Translations under genes and position numbers: made by a program
Assembly (NCBI GenBank): GCA_963811055.1
Contig: CAWEPQ010000020.1
Span: forward strand, 372,001 to 436,000
Source: JACVRW01 sp963811055
Lineage (GTDB): Bacteria; Actinomycetota; Thermoleophilia; Solirubrobacterales; Thermoleophilaceae
Reading direction: 5' to 3'
Length of the DNA: 64,000 bases
Notes under the pieces: model-generated
What the model was told of the DNA's origin: nothing
Databases searched by the model: none
The model's input: the letters and a program-made list of their open reading frames with translations, nothing else
Part shown: piece after piece, positions 29,154 to 37,492 of the stretch
Position numbering within the stretch: the stretch's first letter is position 1
How the letters are laid out: every line of letters begins with the position of its first letter

Positions 29154-29182
29154 TCCCTGGCGGCCGCCCCGGCCGCCAGGGA
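29154..29182 (-). terminator. 12-bp hairpin after the decapeptide-repeat gene
   Basis: TCCCTGGCGGCC at 29154-29165 and its exact reverse complement at 29171-29182 with a 5-nt loop GCCCC. It lies 10 nt past the stop of the minus-strand gene at 29193 and before the start of the next minus-strand gene. No U-tract follows, so the stem may stop transcription weakly or protect the mRNA 3' end. Confidence 0.5.
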
Positions 29183-29192
29183 GTTGGATGAT

Positions 29193-30014
29193 CTAGAAGA
29201 AGCCGCCGGTCTGGATGACCCAGAACGCGCCGGTGAAGAACGCCCTGGACGCGCCCTCCTTCGAGCAAACCGCGTAGATCGTCCCGCCGCCAGGAGGGAT
29301 TGTGGCTCCGCCCATCGTGCTCAGGCTCTCGAAGGTGGCGGTCCGTGGATCGAGCGGGTTGTCAAGGGTGGTCCTGTCAATCGACCGGGCATCGCCGATG
29401 AAGCCCGCCGCCTGACCGGCGGGCTGGCTGAACAGCTCACAGAGCACGCGCTTGCCCTGCCCGTCGTTTGCCTCCGTCCGATAGTTGGCAGCGAGGTAGA
29501 CGAGGTAGTTGCCCTCGGGCACCGTGGTCTCAGCGACTCGGCTGTCGAAGCCGCTGACCGACACGAACCGCGCCCGATTAGGAAGGTTGAGCGCCGGCTC
29601 GTTGATATCGGCGCCGGTGAGCGAGTTGTCCAGCACCTCGTCGCCCGTCACCGCGCCGGCCCGGATGTCCGACTGGAGCAGCGAGTCGTTCTGGACTTCG
29701 TCGCTGCCGATCTGCTGCGAGCCGATGTCGGCGGCGGCGAGCGAGTTGTCCTGGATGTCGGCGCCCGTGAGAGTGCCGTCGACCACGTCGACGCCGAGGA
29801 AGGTGGAGACGTCGAAGGTCGTGAGGCTCTGGTCCTTGACGTCAGCGGACAGGATTTCCCCGTCGCCGATGTCGACGGACTTGACCTGGCCGTCGATGAT
29901 GTCCGTGCTGCCGACTGTGTTGACCGCGTATGCGCTGCCGCCCAGGGCCACGAACAGGGCCAAGGATGCGGTGACGTTGGCGTAGTTGAGGCGCTTGTGC
30001 AGTTTGCGAAGCAT
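29193..30014 (-). CDS. Exported decapeptide-repeat protein
   Basis: 273 residues from ATG 30014. A signal peptide (NYANVTASLALFVALGGSAYA, about residues 10-30) is followed by roughly ten repeats of 10 residues between about 34 and 145, of the pattern L-x-x-x-D-[IV]-x-[DN]-x-[ST], for example LTGADIQDNS, LAAADIGSQQ, LTGADINEPA. Such regular repeats suggest a beta-solenoid. The C-terminal 120 residues form a separate, probably beta, domain with two cysteines (VLCEL, YAVCSKEG). Proteins with this leader and repeat are frequent in Solirubrobacterales; their function is unknown to me. Confidence 0.8.
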   Translation of the reverse strand: MLRKLHKRLNYANVTASLALFVALGGSAYAVNTVGSTDIIDGQVKSVDIGDGEILSADVKDQSLTTFDVSTFLGVDVVDGTLTGADIQDNSLAAADIGSQQIGSDEVQNDSLLQSDIRAGAVTGDEVLDNSLTGADINEPALNLPNRARFVSVSGFDSRVAETTVPEGNYLVYLAANYRTEANDGQGKRVLCELFSQPAGQAAGFIGDARSIDRTTLDNPLDPRTATFESLSTMGGATIPPGGGTIYAVCSKEGASRAFFTGAFWVIQTGGFF

Positions 30015-30126
30015 CTGCGTTCCCCTCCCGTTGTGAGTTCAGGCGACCCTATTGCCGGCAGGAGAGGGCGCGGAGTGCGTTCGCTCACACAGGAGCTTGC
30101 ATTCCGGCTGACGCCTATGGGAACGT

Positions 30127-31323
30127 GTGTTCGTGTCGGGCGAGGCCACGATCATGCACGCGGACCTCGATGCGTTCTACGCGTCGGTCGAGCAGCGCGA
30201 CGACCCCTCGCTGCGGGGCCGGCCGGTGATCGTGGGCGGTGGCGTGGTGCTGGCAGCCAGCTATGAGGCCAAGGCGCGCGGTGTGCGGACCGCCATGGGC
30301 GGCTCGCAGGCGCGGCGGCTGTGTCCGGACGCGGTGGTGGTCGGGCCGCGCATGTCCGCGTACACCGAGGCCAGCAAGGCCGTGTTCGAGGTCTTCGACG
30401 ACACCACGCCGCTCGTGGAGGGCCTGTCGATCGACGAGGCGTTCCTCGACGTTCGCGGGCTGGAGCGGATCTCAGGCACTCCAGTGGAGATCGCGAGGCG
30501 GCTGCGGCGCAGGGTGCTCGAGCAGGTGGGGCTCCCGATCACCGTGGGGGTGGCGCGCACGAAGTTCCTGGCAAAGGTGGCGAGCGGGGTGGCCAAGCCG
30601 GATGGGCTGCTGGTGGTGGCGCCCGACAGGGAGATCGAGTTCCTTCATCCCCTGCCGGTGGAGCGCCTATGGGGCGTGGGCCGCGTGACCGCCGAGAAGC
30701 TTCATGCGCAAGGGCTGCGCACTGTCGGCCAGGTGGCGCGCCTGGCCGAGGGCACCCTGGTGGACATGCTCGGGCGGGCATCGGGTCGCCAGCTGCACGC
30801 GCTGGCCCACAATCGCGACCCGCGACGTGTCCAGACGCGCCGGCGCAGGCGCTCGATGGGCGCCCAGCGCGCCATCGGGCGCGGCGCTCACACCGAGGCG
30901 TCCGTTGACGCCACCCTCGTTGCGCTGGTGGACCGGCTCGCGCGCAGGCTCCGGGCCGCGCGGCGGGTCTGCCGGACCGTGGTGCTGCGGCTGCGCTTCC
31001 GCGACTTCTCGAGGGCCACGCGCTCGCACACGCTCGCCGAGCCCACCGCCCACACGCAGACCATCCTGGCCACGGCGAGGGGACTGCTCGCGGCGGCCAT
31101 GCCGATGATCAAGCGCGACGGGATCACGCTGGTCGGGGTGGCCCTCGGCAACCTGGAGAACGACGACGCGATCCAGCTGGCGTTGCCGCTCGAGGGCCAC
31201 CGCGCGCGGGCGCTCGACCTGACCATCGACACGGTGCGCGACCGCTTCGGCACCGACGCCATCACGCGTGCCGTGCTGGTGGGCCGCGACCCCGGCATCT
31301 CGGTGCCGCTGCTGCCGGACTAG
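30127..31323 (+). CDS. dinB: DNA polymerase IV (Y family)
   Basis: 398 residues from GTG 30127 (GTG 30133 is possible). Catalytic acids lie in IMHADLDAFYASVEQ and LSIDEAFLDV; the helix-hairpin-helix thumb (LWGVGRVTAEKLHAQGLRTVGQVA) and little-finger domain follow. The motif QLALPL at about residues 350-355 matches the beta-clamp-binding consensus QLxLPL. The enzyme performs translesion synthesis. A clear SOS box was not seen upstream. Confidence 0.95.
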   Translation: MFVSGEATIMHADLDAFYASVEQRDDPSLRGRPVIVGGGVVLAASYEAKARGVRTAMGGSQARRLCPDAVVVGPRMSAYTEASKAVFEVFDDTTPLVEGLSIDEAFLDVRGLERISGTPVEIARRLRRRVLEQVGLPITVGVARTKFLAKVASGVAKPDGLLVVAPDREIEFLHPLPVERLWGVGRVTAEKLHAQGLRTVGQVARLAEGTLVDMLGRASGRQLHALAHNRDPRRVQTRRRRRSMGAQRAIGRGAHTEASVDATLVALVDRLARRLRAARRVCRTVVLRLRFRDFSRATRSHTLAEPTAHTQTILATARGLLAAAMPMIKRDGITLVGVALGNLENDDAIQLALPLEGHRARALDLTIDTVRDRFGTDAITRAVLVGRDPGISVPLLPD

Positions 31324-31452
31324 GAGACGGCCGGCGCCGGCAGCGCCCCGAAAGCGGCGAACGGCGGGCAATGAGGGCAGCGAATCCCGGCGCTGCGTCA
31401 TCTAGGTGCCCGTATAGGGCCTCAAAGTGACGCGGCGCCGAAGGTGCCATCG

Positions 31453-31477
31453 ATTGGTGTCGTAGGACGACACCAAT
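31453..31477. repeat. Perfect 11-bp inverted repeat
   Basis: ATTGGTGTCGT at 31453-31463 and ACGACACCAAT at 31467-31477, separated by AGG. It lies in the 225-bp gap between dinB and the small membrane protein gene, 130 nt past the dinB stop. It could be a terminator stem without a U-tract or an operator; nothing decides between them. Confidence 0.5.
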
Positions 31478-31548
31478 GCGCCCCACCCGCCCGCCGAGCG
31501 CCGTGATCCGGCGCGGCGCATGAGAGACTGACCCGGTGAGGGCTCGGC

Positions 31549-31890
31549 TTGGCGGTTGCGGGCCACTTCGGTGGATTGGACGGCCTGGCACTCGGCTGCG
31601 CCGCACTCCTCGCCGCCCTGGGGCCTAGCGTCTGGATCTTCAAGCGTATGCGCGCAGAGCAGTACGAGGACCACCAGGTCGACTGGTTTGAGGCCGGGGT
31701 GCTGGTGCTTGCCCTGGCAGTCGCCCTGCTGGCCTCGCGTGTCGCGGGCATCGACCGCGAGAGCCTCGCGGAGCGGATCAGCGTTGCCGGCGAGGCACTC
31801 GCATTTGCGTCTGTGGCCTTGGAGGTCTTCAGGTCCACTCGCGGCGAGACGCCCGCGCCACGCCGGACAGGGGCTACGACACCGCCATGA
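31549..31890 (+). CDS. Small membrane protein
   Basis: 113 residues from TTG 31549. Two hydrophobic segments, about 10-29 (LDGLALGCAALLAALGPSVWIF) and 47-65 (FEAGVLVLALAVALLASRVAGI), are separated by a charged loop (KRMRAEQYEDHQVDW). A third amphipathic helix follows. No family recognised. Its 3' end overlaps that of the convergent lipid kinase gene by 17 bp. No strong ribosome-binding site is seen, so the start is uncertain. Confidence 0.5.
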   Translation: MAVAGHFGGLDGLALGCAALLAALGPSVWIFKRMRAEQYEDHQVDWFEAGVLVLALAVALLASRVAGIDRESLAERISVAGEALAFASVALEVFRSTRGETPAPRRTGATTPP

Positions 31891-32863
31891 GCCCGCGCGG
31901 CACCGAGCGGTACTCCGCCTCCTCGTGGAGGCCGATGTAGTCGCCGTCCACCTGCACCGGGAAGGGCTCGCCGCCGAGCGCCTCCACTCGCACCGTGTCC
32001 AGGCGCGGAAGGCTCTCCACCTGGCGGTGGCGCGCGACCATCCCCGGACGTCCGGAGAGCAGGCGCGGGATCAGGGTGGGGAGCTCGAAAGGGGTGGCCT
32101 TCCGCAGCACCGCCAGGGAGAGTGAGCCGTTCTCCAGGCCGGCGCTCTCCGCCACCCGGATGGGGCGGTTGCGGAAGTAGGTGAACGGGTCGGAGTTCTG
32201 GATGATCACCGTGATCCCCTCGAGCTCGCGCCCGGCCGCGATCACGCGCACGTGCGGGGGCCGGACGAGGTAGCGCCGGCTGAAGATCCCCACGGCGGCG
32301 TAGCTGTAGTACCAGGCACCGAAGCGGGCCTTGCGGCGTGGATGGGCGTCCACGCGCTCCACGACGCTCGCGTCCAGGCCCACGCCGGATGAGAACACGA
32401 AGTGGCGGCCGTTCACGCGGCCGAGGTCCACCGGCCGCGGGTTGAAGTCGTCGGCCATGCGCAGCAGGTGCTCGGTGGCGTCCACCACGTCGTTCGGGAT
32501 GCCGAGCGTTCGCGCCCACACGTTCGTGGAGCCCCCGGGGAGCGCCGTGAGCGGGGTGTCGGTGCCCGCCAGGCCGTTGGCGGCCTCGTTCACGGTGCCG
32601 TCGCCCCCGAAGGCCACGACCACGTCGTAGCCCTCGCGGGCGGCCTCCCGGCAGATCCGGGTGGCGTGATCGCGCTTCTCGGTGTCGATCGCCTCGACCG
32701 AGTAGCGCGACTGGAGCGCGTACACCACGAGGTTCTTGAGGCGATCCGAGACGGTGGTGGCGTACGGGTTGACGATCACCAGCATCCGCCGCTTGGGGGA
32801 CCGGTCCGGCAGCAGCCGCTCCGCCAGGTCCTCCGCGCGCTCAAGAGCTGTCTCGGGGGCCAC
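31874..32863 (-). CDS. Diacylglycerol/sphingosine-kinase-like lipid kinase
   Basis: 329 residues from GTG 32863. The upstream open frame runs into the promoter region of the divergent regulator and lacks protein-like composition, so this GTG is preferred. The DAGK catalytic fold is shown by LVIVNPYA, VVVAFGGDGTVNEAANGLAG, ALPGGSTNVWARTLGIP and the C-terminal PFPVQVDGDYIG. Members phosphorylate lipids such as diacylglycerol, or prenyl and glycolipid precursors. It is divergently transcribed from the MalT/LuxR-type regulator, about 106 bp apart. Confidence 0.9.
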   Translation of the reverse strand: MAPETALERAEDLAERLLPDRSPKRRMLVIVNPYATTVSDRLKNLVVYALQSRYSVEAIDTEKRDHATRICREAAREGYDVVVAFGGDGTVNEAANGLAGTDTPLTALPGGSTNVWARTLGIPNDVVDATEHLLRMADDFNPRPVDLGRVNGRHFVFSSGVGLDASVVERVDAHPRRKARFGAWYYSYAAVGIFSRRYLVRPPHVRVIAAGRELEGITVIIQNSDPFTYFRNRPIRVAESAGLENGSLSLAVLRKATPFELPTLIPRLLSGRPGMVARHRQVESLPRLDTVRVEALGGEPFPVQVDGDYIGLHEEAEYRSVPRGLMAVS

Positions 32864-32969
32864 GGTGGAGCAGAGTAGCCCCGGCGGCGGAGCGCCCGTA
32901 GTCTGGACCTGGCGGGGACGTGGCCTCTTCGCCTCGAAACTGCGGACGCGGGCGCGTGCGTCCGATGAA

Positions 32970-35858
32970 GTGGGAGTGGACTTGGAAGCAAGCGCACCCA
33001 GCGAACGGCGATACGAGCGGGCCGCCTCCGACGGCGGGCTCTTCGAGCGCGACGGCGCTCTGGCGGTGCTCACGAGCTCGCTGGACGCTCTCGAGACGGG
33101 CCACGGCGGCGTGGTGGTGGTCGAGGGCGCTTACGGCAGCGGCAAGACGGCCCTGCTCGACTCGGCGGCGGCCCTCGCGCGCGAGCGCGGGCTCCAGGTA
33201 CTCACCGCGCGTGGACGCGAGCTGGAGCGGGAGCTCGAGCTGGGCGTGGCGCTCCAGCTCTTCGAGGCGCGTATCGGCGACGCCGCCGGCCCGGAGCGCG
33301 AGCTGCTCCTGGAGGGTCCGGCGCGAGCCGCGCTGCCGCTCTTCGAGGCCGGCCCGTCGGCGCGCGACACCGAGGCGGCAGGCGCTCTGGTGCACGGCCT
33401 GTACCGCCTGTCGGCGAACGTGGCTGCCGTCAGGCCCCTGGTGCTGGCCGTGGACGACGCGGACATGGCCGATGCGGCAACCCTGGGCTTCCTGCTCTAC
33501 CTGGCCGGCCGCGTGGAGCCGCTGCCGATCGTGCTCATGCTGGCCTTCGGCTCCGCCGTGGCCAACGCGGCCGCGGACACGCTCGAGGCCGTGGTGTCCC
33601 ACCCGGGCGCGCGCCGCTGCACCGTGCAGCCACTCACCGCCGCCGGCACCGCGGCCTGGCTCCGCGCGTCGTTCTTCCCGGACGCTCACGATCGCTTCTG
33701 CCACGCGGTACACGACGCCAGCGCCGGCAGTCCCTGGCTCATAGGCGAGCTCTGCCGGGAGCTGTCCGCCGCGGGGGTCGAGCCAAGCGCCGATGCGACC
33801 GCGCAGGTGGGGGCCGCGGCGCCCGAGGCTGTGGCCGCGTCGGTGATGCGCCGCGCACGAGCGATAGAGCCGGATGCCGCGGTGCTGCTCGAGGCGGCCG
33901 CGGTGCTCGGGCCCGGGGCCGAGGTGCGCCACGCCGCGGGACTGACCGGGTTGCCGCGCCAGCGCGTGGCGGCGCTCATGGACGCGCTCGCCGGGATCGG
34001 GGTGCTGGCCGGCGATGAGCGGCTCCGGTTCGTGCATCCGTTGGTAGAGGCCTCCGTTCACGCCGCTCTGCCCGCCGGTGAGCGCGCCGAGGGCCACCTG
34101 TGGGTGGCGCAGGCGCTCACCGACGACGACGCACCCGCCGAGATGGTGGCGGGGCACCTGCTGCGCTCCGGGAGGGGCGGAGGCGAGTGGGTCACGCGAA
34201 CGCTGCAGATCGCCGCGGCCCGGGCGCTGGCGACGGGGGCTGCCGAACGGGCCGTGGACCTGCTGGAGCGGGCTCTCCAGGAGCCGCCGCCAAGCTCACA
34301 GCGCGCGCACGTGCTGCTCGAGCTGGGAAGGGCGCAGGCGATCGCCGGCGCACCCGAGGCGCTCGGCCGGCTGGCCGAGGCGATCGAGCGCCTGCCGGCC
34401 GCGGAGGAGCGAGCCGCCACGGCGCTCGAGACCGGGCGCACACTGCTTTCGCTTGGGCGCCTGGAGGAGGCCACGGCGGCCTTCGACCTGGGCGTGCGTT
34501 CCGCGGCTGACGGTGAGGGCGAGCTGGGTCCGGTGCTCCGGGCCGCGAGCGCCACCGCCGCGCGGATCCAGTACGGCCGGGTGGGCCGCCCCGGAGATGG
34601 GCGCCATTCGACTGCCGCCGACGCCGGCACGCCCACCGGCCGCGCTCTGCTGGCCCAGCTGGCGCTCGACGCGGCGCTGCGAGGGGACCCGCACGAGCAG
34701 GTGCGCGAGCTGGCCACGAAGGCACTGGCGCGCGGAGCTCTGCTCGACGACGAGGGGGCCGAGGGGATCGTCTACTACCTGGCCACCGCGGCGCTGACCG
34801 TGGCCGAGGATCTTCAGATGGCCGAGGCGGCACTGGCGGCCGCCGTGGACGATGCCCGCTCGCGTGGCTCGGCTCTCGGCCTGGCCACCGCCTCCCATTT
34901 CCAGAGCTTCGCGATCATGCGCCGCGGGCGTGTGACCGCGGCAGCGTCAGCGGCCAGGGCGGCGCTGGCCGGAGAGCGCCACGGCTGGCGCCTCGCACTG
35001 CCGTCGGCACACGTGGTGCTCGCGGCGGCCCTGGCCGAGGCAGGCGATCTGGACGGCGCGGACGCCCAGGTGGAGCTGGCCGGGCTCCACGGGAACACCG
35101 ACGCCGCGTCGCGGCTCGCCCACCTCGCGGGCCGCGCCGACCTGCACATGGCCCGCCGGCGCCCGCAGGAGGCGCTGGCCGACTTCCTGGCCTGCGGCGA
35201 GCTGCTGGCAGCCGCCGGGGCGCCCAACCCGTCGGTGCTCGCCTGGCGCTCGGGAGCGGCCCGCGCGCTGGCCGCGCAGGGGGATCTGGCGGAGGCCCGT
35301 CGCCTGGCGGACGAGGAGCTCACGCTGGCGCGCGCCTTCGGGGCGCCCGGCGCGGTGGGGCGTTCGCTGAGGACGATCGGCGAACTCGAGATCGGGAGCC
35401 GTGCCGTGGAGCCCCTCGAGGCTGCCGTGGCGTGCCTCGAGGACTCGCAGACCGCGCTGGAGCGCGCACGGGCGCTCGTGGACCTGGGCTGCACACTGCG
35501 GCGCGTGCACCGTCCGCGCGACGCGCGCGAGCCCCTGCGCCTCGGGCTGGACCTCGCGGAGCGCTGCGGCGCCACCCAGCTGGCCGCCCGCGCCATGCGC
35601 GAGGTCACCGCCGCCGGGGCCCGTCCCCGGCGCACCGCCCTGCACGGACTCGAGGCACTGACTCCACGCGAGCTGCAGACCGTCGGACTCGCCGCCGAGG
35701 GGAAGTCCAACCGCGAGATCGCGGACGCTCTGTTCGTAACGGTGAAGACCGTCGAGTGGCACCTCAAGCACAGCTACGGCAAGCTCGGGATCTCGTCGCG
35801 CCGTGAGCTGTCCACCGCCCTTGGACGCCACGCCCGGCCCGACGACCCGGCGGCCTGA
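32970..35858 (+). CDS. Large ATP-binding LuxR-family regulator (LAL/MalT type)
   Basis: About 962 residues if started at GTG 32970; TTG 32982, preceded by GGGAG, is a good alternative. The N-terminal AAA/STAND ATPase has Walker A EGAYGSGKTALL and Walker B LVLAVDDADMADAATLGFLLYL. A long alpha-helical region of TPR-like repeats, rich in Ala and Leu, follows. The C-terminus is a LuxR HTH: LTPRELQTVGLAAEGKSNREIADALFVTVKTVEWHLKHSYGKLG. Such proteins bind an inducer through the repeats, oligomerise with ATP and activate transcription. The divergent lipid kinase is a possible target. Confidence 0.88.
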   Translation: MGVDLEASAPSERRYERAASDGGLFERDGALAVLTSSLDALETGHGGVVVVEGAYGSGKTALLDSAAALARERGLQVLTARGRELERELELGVALQLFEARIGDAAGPERELLLEGPARAALPLFEAGPSARDTEAAGALVHGLYRLSANVAAVRPLVLAVDDADMADAATLGFLLYLAGRVEPLPIVLMLAFGSAVANAAADTLEAVVSHPGARRCTVQPLTAAGTAAWLRASFFPDAHDRFCHAVHDASAGSPWLIGELCRELSAAGVEPSADATAQVGAAAPEAVAASVMRRARAIEPDAAVLLEAAAVLGPGAEVRHAAGLTGLPRQRVAALMDALAGIGVLAGDERLRFVHPLVEASVHAALPAGERAEGHLWVAQALTDDDAPAEMVAGHLLRSGRGGGEWVTRTLQIAAARALATGAAERAVDLLERALQEPPPSSQRAHVLLELGRAQAIAGAPEALGRLAEAIERLPAAEERAATALETGRTLLSLGRLEEATAAFDLGVRSAADGEGELGPVLRAASATAARIQYGRVGRPGDGRHSTAADAGTPTGRALLAQLALDAALRGDPHEQVRELATKALARGALLDDEGAEGIVYYLATAALTVAEDLQMAEAALAAAVDDARSRGSALGLATASHFQSFAIMRRGRVTAAASAARAALAGERHGWRLALPSAHVVLAAALAEAGDLDGADAQVELAGLHGNTDAASRLAHLAGRADLHMARRRPQEALADFLACGELLAAAGAPNPSVLAWRSGAARALAAQGDLAEARRLADEELTLARAFGAPGAVGRSLRTIGELEIGSRAVEPLEAAVACLEDSQTALERARALVDLGCTLRRVHRPRDAREPLRLGLDLAERCGATQLAARAMREVTAAGARPRRTALHGLEALTPRELQTVGLAAEGKSNREIADALFVTVKTVEWHLKHSYGKLGISSRRELSTALGRHARPDDPAA

Positions 35859-35874
35859 CCGACCGATAGCTCCG

Positions 35875-35902
35875 CGCGGGCGCCCCGCCGTGAGGCGCCG
35901 CG
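35875..35902 (+). terminator. Stem-loop after the LAL regulator
   Basis: CGCGGGCGCC at 35875-35884 pairs with GGCGCCGCG at 35894-35902 with one bulged G and a 9-nt loop, starting 17 nt after the regulator's stop. Strong GC stem without a U-tract; a terminator role is inferred from position. Confidence 0.45.
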
Positions 35903-35983
35903 TACGTCTGCTGTGACCTTCGTGCGTGTCTCGTTGCCTTGGACGGGCAGGCGGCCCACACTCCGAGGGCGGCGGAGCGTCAC

Positions 35984-36050
35984 GAGGCCGGAGTGACCTG
36001 CGAGTTTGTCCCGCTATGCGGGAGGAAAGCGCACCTCACTCCCCGGCCTC
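35984..36050. ncRNA. Possible structured RNA element or multi-stem terminator
   Basis: An outer helix pairs GAGGCCGG-AGTGA (35984-35996) with TCACT-CC-CCGGCCTC (36036-36050) with a 2-nt bulge. It encloses an inner perfect hairpin TCCCGC-TAT-GCGGGA (36009-36023) flanked by unpaired CCTGCGAGTTTG and GGAAAGCGCACC. The two-helix layout with conserved-looking internal loops is what a small structured RNA would show, but it matches no riboswitch class I can name, and a complex terminator is possible. Confidence 0.3.
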
Positions 36051-36308
36051 GGCGCTGGACGTGACAGAAGCGCCACGCAGCCGACAGGCACGTGACAGGA
36101 CACCATCTCCCCACCCAGCCGTGGTCAACGCCGGAAGCCGAGCCACGACCGGCCCCCACGGCGTCGACGGCCCACTCGACGTTTGGGGGCGGACGCAGAG
36201 GGCAAGAATCCATCGGAGACAGCGACATCGCATGGAAGCTCCTCAAGGGCTCGTCCGTTGCGGTCGATATACCCCCCAGGTTGGCGGAGACGCCCGCCGC
36301 ACGGTGCA

Positions 36309-36680
36309 ATGAGACGAAGTCTCAAACTCGCTCTCGACGATTTTGGTCGCGCCACCCTCGAAGGGGAGGCTGCCCGCTACTCGGTCGAGCCGGGCGAGCT
36401 GGTGGGCCACGCGGTCGACTATTACCTGGGCGACCGCGACTCAGGCCGGCCGGCATTGAAGGTCCCGCGATTCGACCGCACGAGCACCGTCGCGCCGCTC
36501 GAGCTGGTTGTCGAGCTGGACGACCGCACCTGGGAAGAGGCCGAGGCAGAGGCCGCGCGCCAGCGCGTATCGGTCGAACGGCTGCTGGAGCACGCCGCGC
36601 TGTACCTGGTGGCGGACCTGGACTCCGGGAACGTGGCCGTTCGCATCGCCGCCGACGCGGCGATGGCCGAAGACCGCTAG
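36309..36680 (+). CDS. Small protein with two ribbon-helix-helix-like repeats
   Basis: 123 residues from ATG 36309. The protein is an internal duplication: residues about 5-50 (LKLALDDFGRATLEGEAARYSVEPGELVGHAVDYYLGD) and 60-108 (LELVVELDDRTWEEAEAEAARQRVSVERLLEHAALYLVAD) align, each ending DLDSG/DRDSG followed by a basic strand. Each unit has the strand-helix-turn-helix look of RHH DNA-binding proteins, so one chain could act as an intramolecular dimer. It converges with the ECF sigma gene, 14 nt between stops. A regulatory role is inference. Confidence 0.6.
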   Translation: MRRSLKLALDDFGRATLEGEAARYSVEPGELVGHAVDYYLGDRDSGRPALKVPRFDRTSTVAPLELVVELDDRTWEEAEAEAARQRVSVERLLEHAALYLVADLDSGNVAVRIAADAAMAEDR

Positions 36681-36694
36681 AGCTTCGGAGGCGC

Positions 36695-37315
36695 CTACGC
36701 CGTGATCGGCGCGGCGTCCAGCTCGATCAGTGCGGCCTTGAGAGCACCGCGGCCGCGGTGGTGGAGACCGTGAATCGAGCCCTCCGACTTGCCGAGGCGA
36801 TCCGCGATCTCGCTCGGGGACAGCCCCGCGATGTGACGCAGCACGAGCACCTCGCGCTGCTCCTCCGGTAGCCGGCGCAACGCTTCGCGCAGGCTCTGGG
36901 AGCGGTCGAAGCCGATCTGGTCGTGGCCCTCGTCGCTCGTGCGGACCTCCTCCACCGGGATCTGCCGGCGGGCGCGCACGTGGTCGAGGGCGAGGTTGCG
37001 GGCCACCGTCGTGATCCACGCCGCGAACGGCACCTCCCGCTCCTCGTAGCGGTGGATGGCCGTCATCAGCTTGGCGAACACGTTCTGCGTGACGTCCTCG
37101 GCCTCGTGGCTGTCGCGCACGATCCCGCGGACGTACGAGCACACGTCGTCGGCGAAGCGCACGTACAGGAAGTGGAGCGCTCCGGTGTCTCCCGCCTTGG
37201 CGCGTGACACCGCGCGGCGGACGAGCTCCGACTCGTCTCCCTGCTCATGCACCCGGGCGAATCGCCCGGGAAGTGCAGCCGATGCTGTGACCGAATGCGC
37301 CAACGAATCCCCCAC
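36695..37315 (-). CDS. ECF-type RNA polymerase sigma factor
   Basis: 206 residues from ATG 37315; the first 30 residues are poorly conserved. Region 2 is seen in LVRRAVSRAKAGDTGALHFLYVRFADDV, RDSHEAEDVTQNVFAKLM and FAAWITTVARNLALDHVRARR; region 4 is LREALRRLPEEQREVLVLRHIAGLSPSEIADRLGKSEGSIHGLHHRGRGAL. There is no SnoaL extension and no obvious anti-sigma gene next to it. The convergent RHH-like gene is the nearest candidate partner. Target promoters cannot be told from this window. Confidence 0.9.
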   Translation of the reverse strand: MGDSLAHSVTASAALPGRFARVHEQGDESELVRRAVSRAKAGDTGALHFLYVRFADDVCSYVRGIVRDSHEAEDVTQNVFAKLMTAIHRYEEREVPFAAWITTVARNLALDHVRARRQIPVEEVRTSDEGHDQIGFDRSQSLREALRRLPEEQREVLVLRHIAGLSPSEIADRLGKSEGSIHGLHHRGRGALKAALIELDAAPITA

Positions 37316-37401
37316 GGTTGCTGACGTAATCCACCTCGCACAGCCCCTGCGGTGCGAGAGAGGACCAGATGGCGACCCTACGCCCGGGGGGTTACGGCTG
37401 C

Positions 37402-37426
37402 ACTAGGGTCGCGCCCCTAGTTTTTT
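37402..37426 (+). terminator. Intrinsic terminator on the plus strand
   Basis: ACTAGGG (37402-37408), loop TCGCGC, CCCTAGT (37415-37421), followed by a T run to 37426. This is a textbook intrinsic terminator on the plus strand. Both flanking genes (sigma factor start at 37315, nucleotidyltransferase-like stop at 37493) are on the minus strand, so it does not follow any annotated plus-strand gene. On the minus strand the stem is preceded by A residues and not followed by U. It may end a small or antisense RNA, or be a palindromic operator. Confidence 0.6.
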
Positions 37427-37492
37427 GCGCGAAGATCGCCGTGCGGACGCAAATTCCCGCGTTTCCCGTACTCCATATGGGGTGGCGGTACC

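Larger units (their letters stand above)
35859..36308. other. 450-bp gene-free stretch
   Basis: No convincing coding frame is found between the regulator stop and the gene at 36309: the short open frames here lack ribosome-binding sites and have arginine-rich, out-of-frame composition. The stretch contains a terminator-like stem at 35875-35902 and a larger structured element at 35984-36050, both listed separately. The rest shows nothing I can interpret. Confidence 0.5.
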
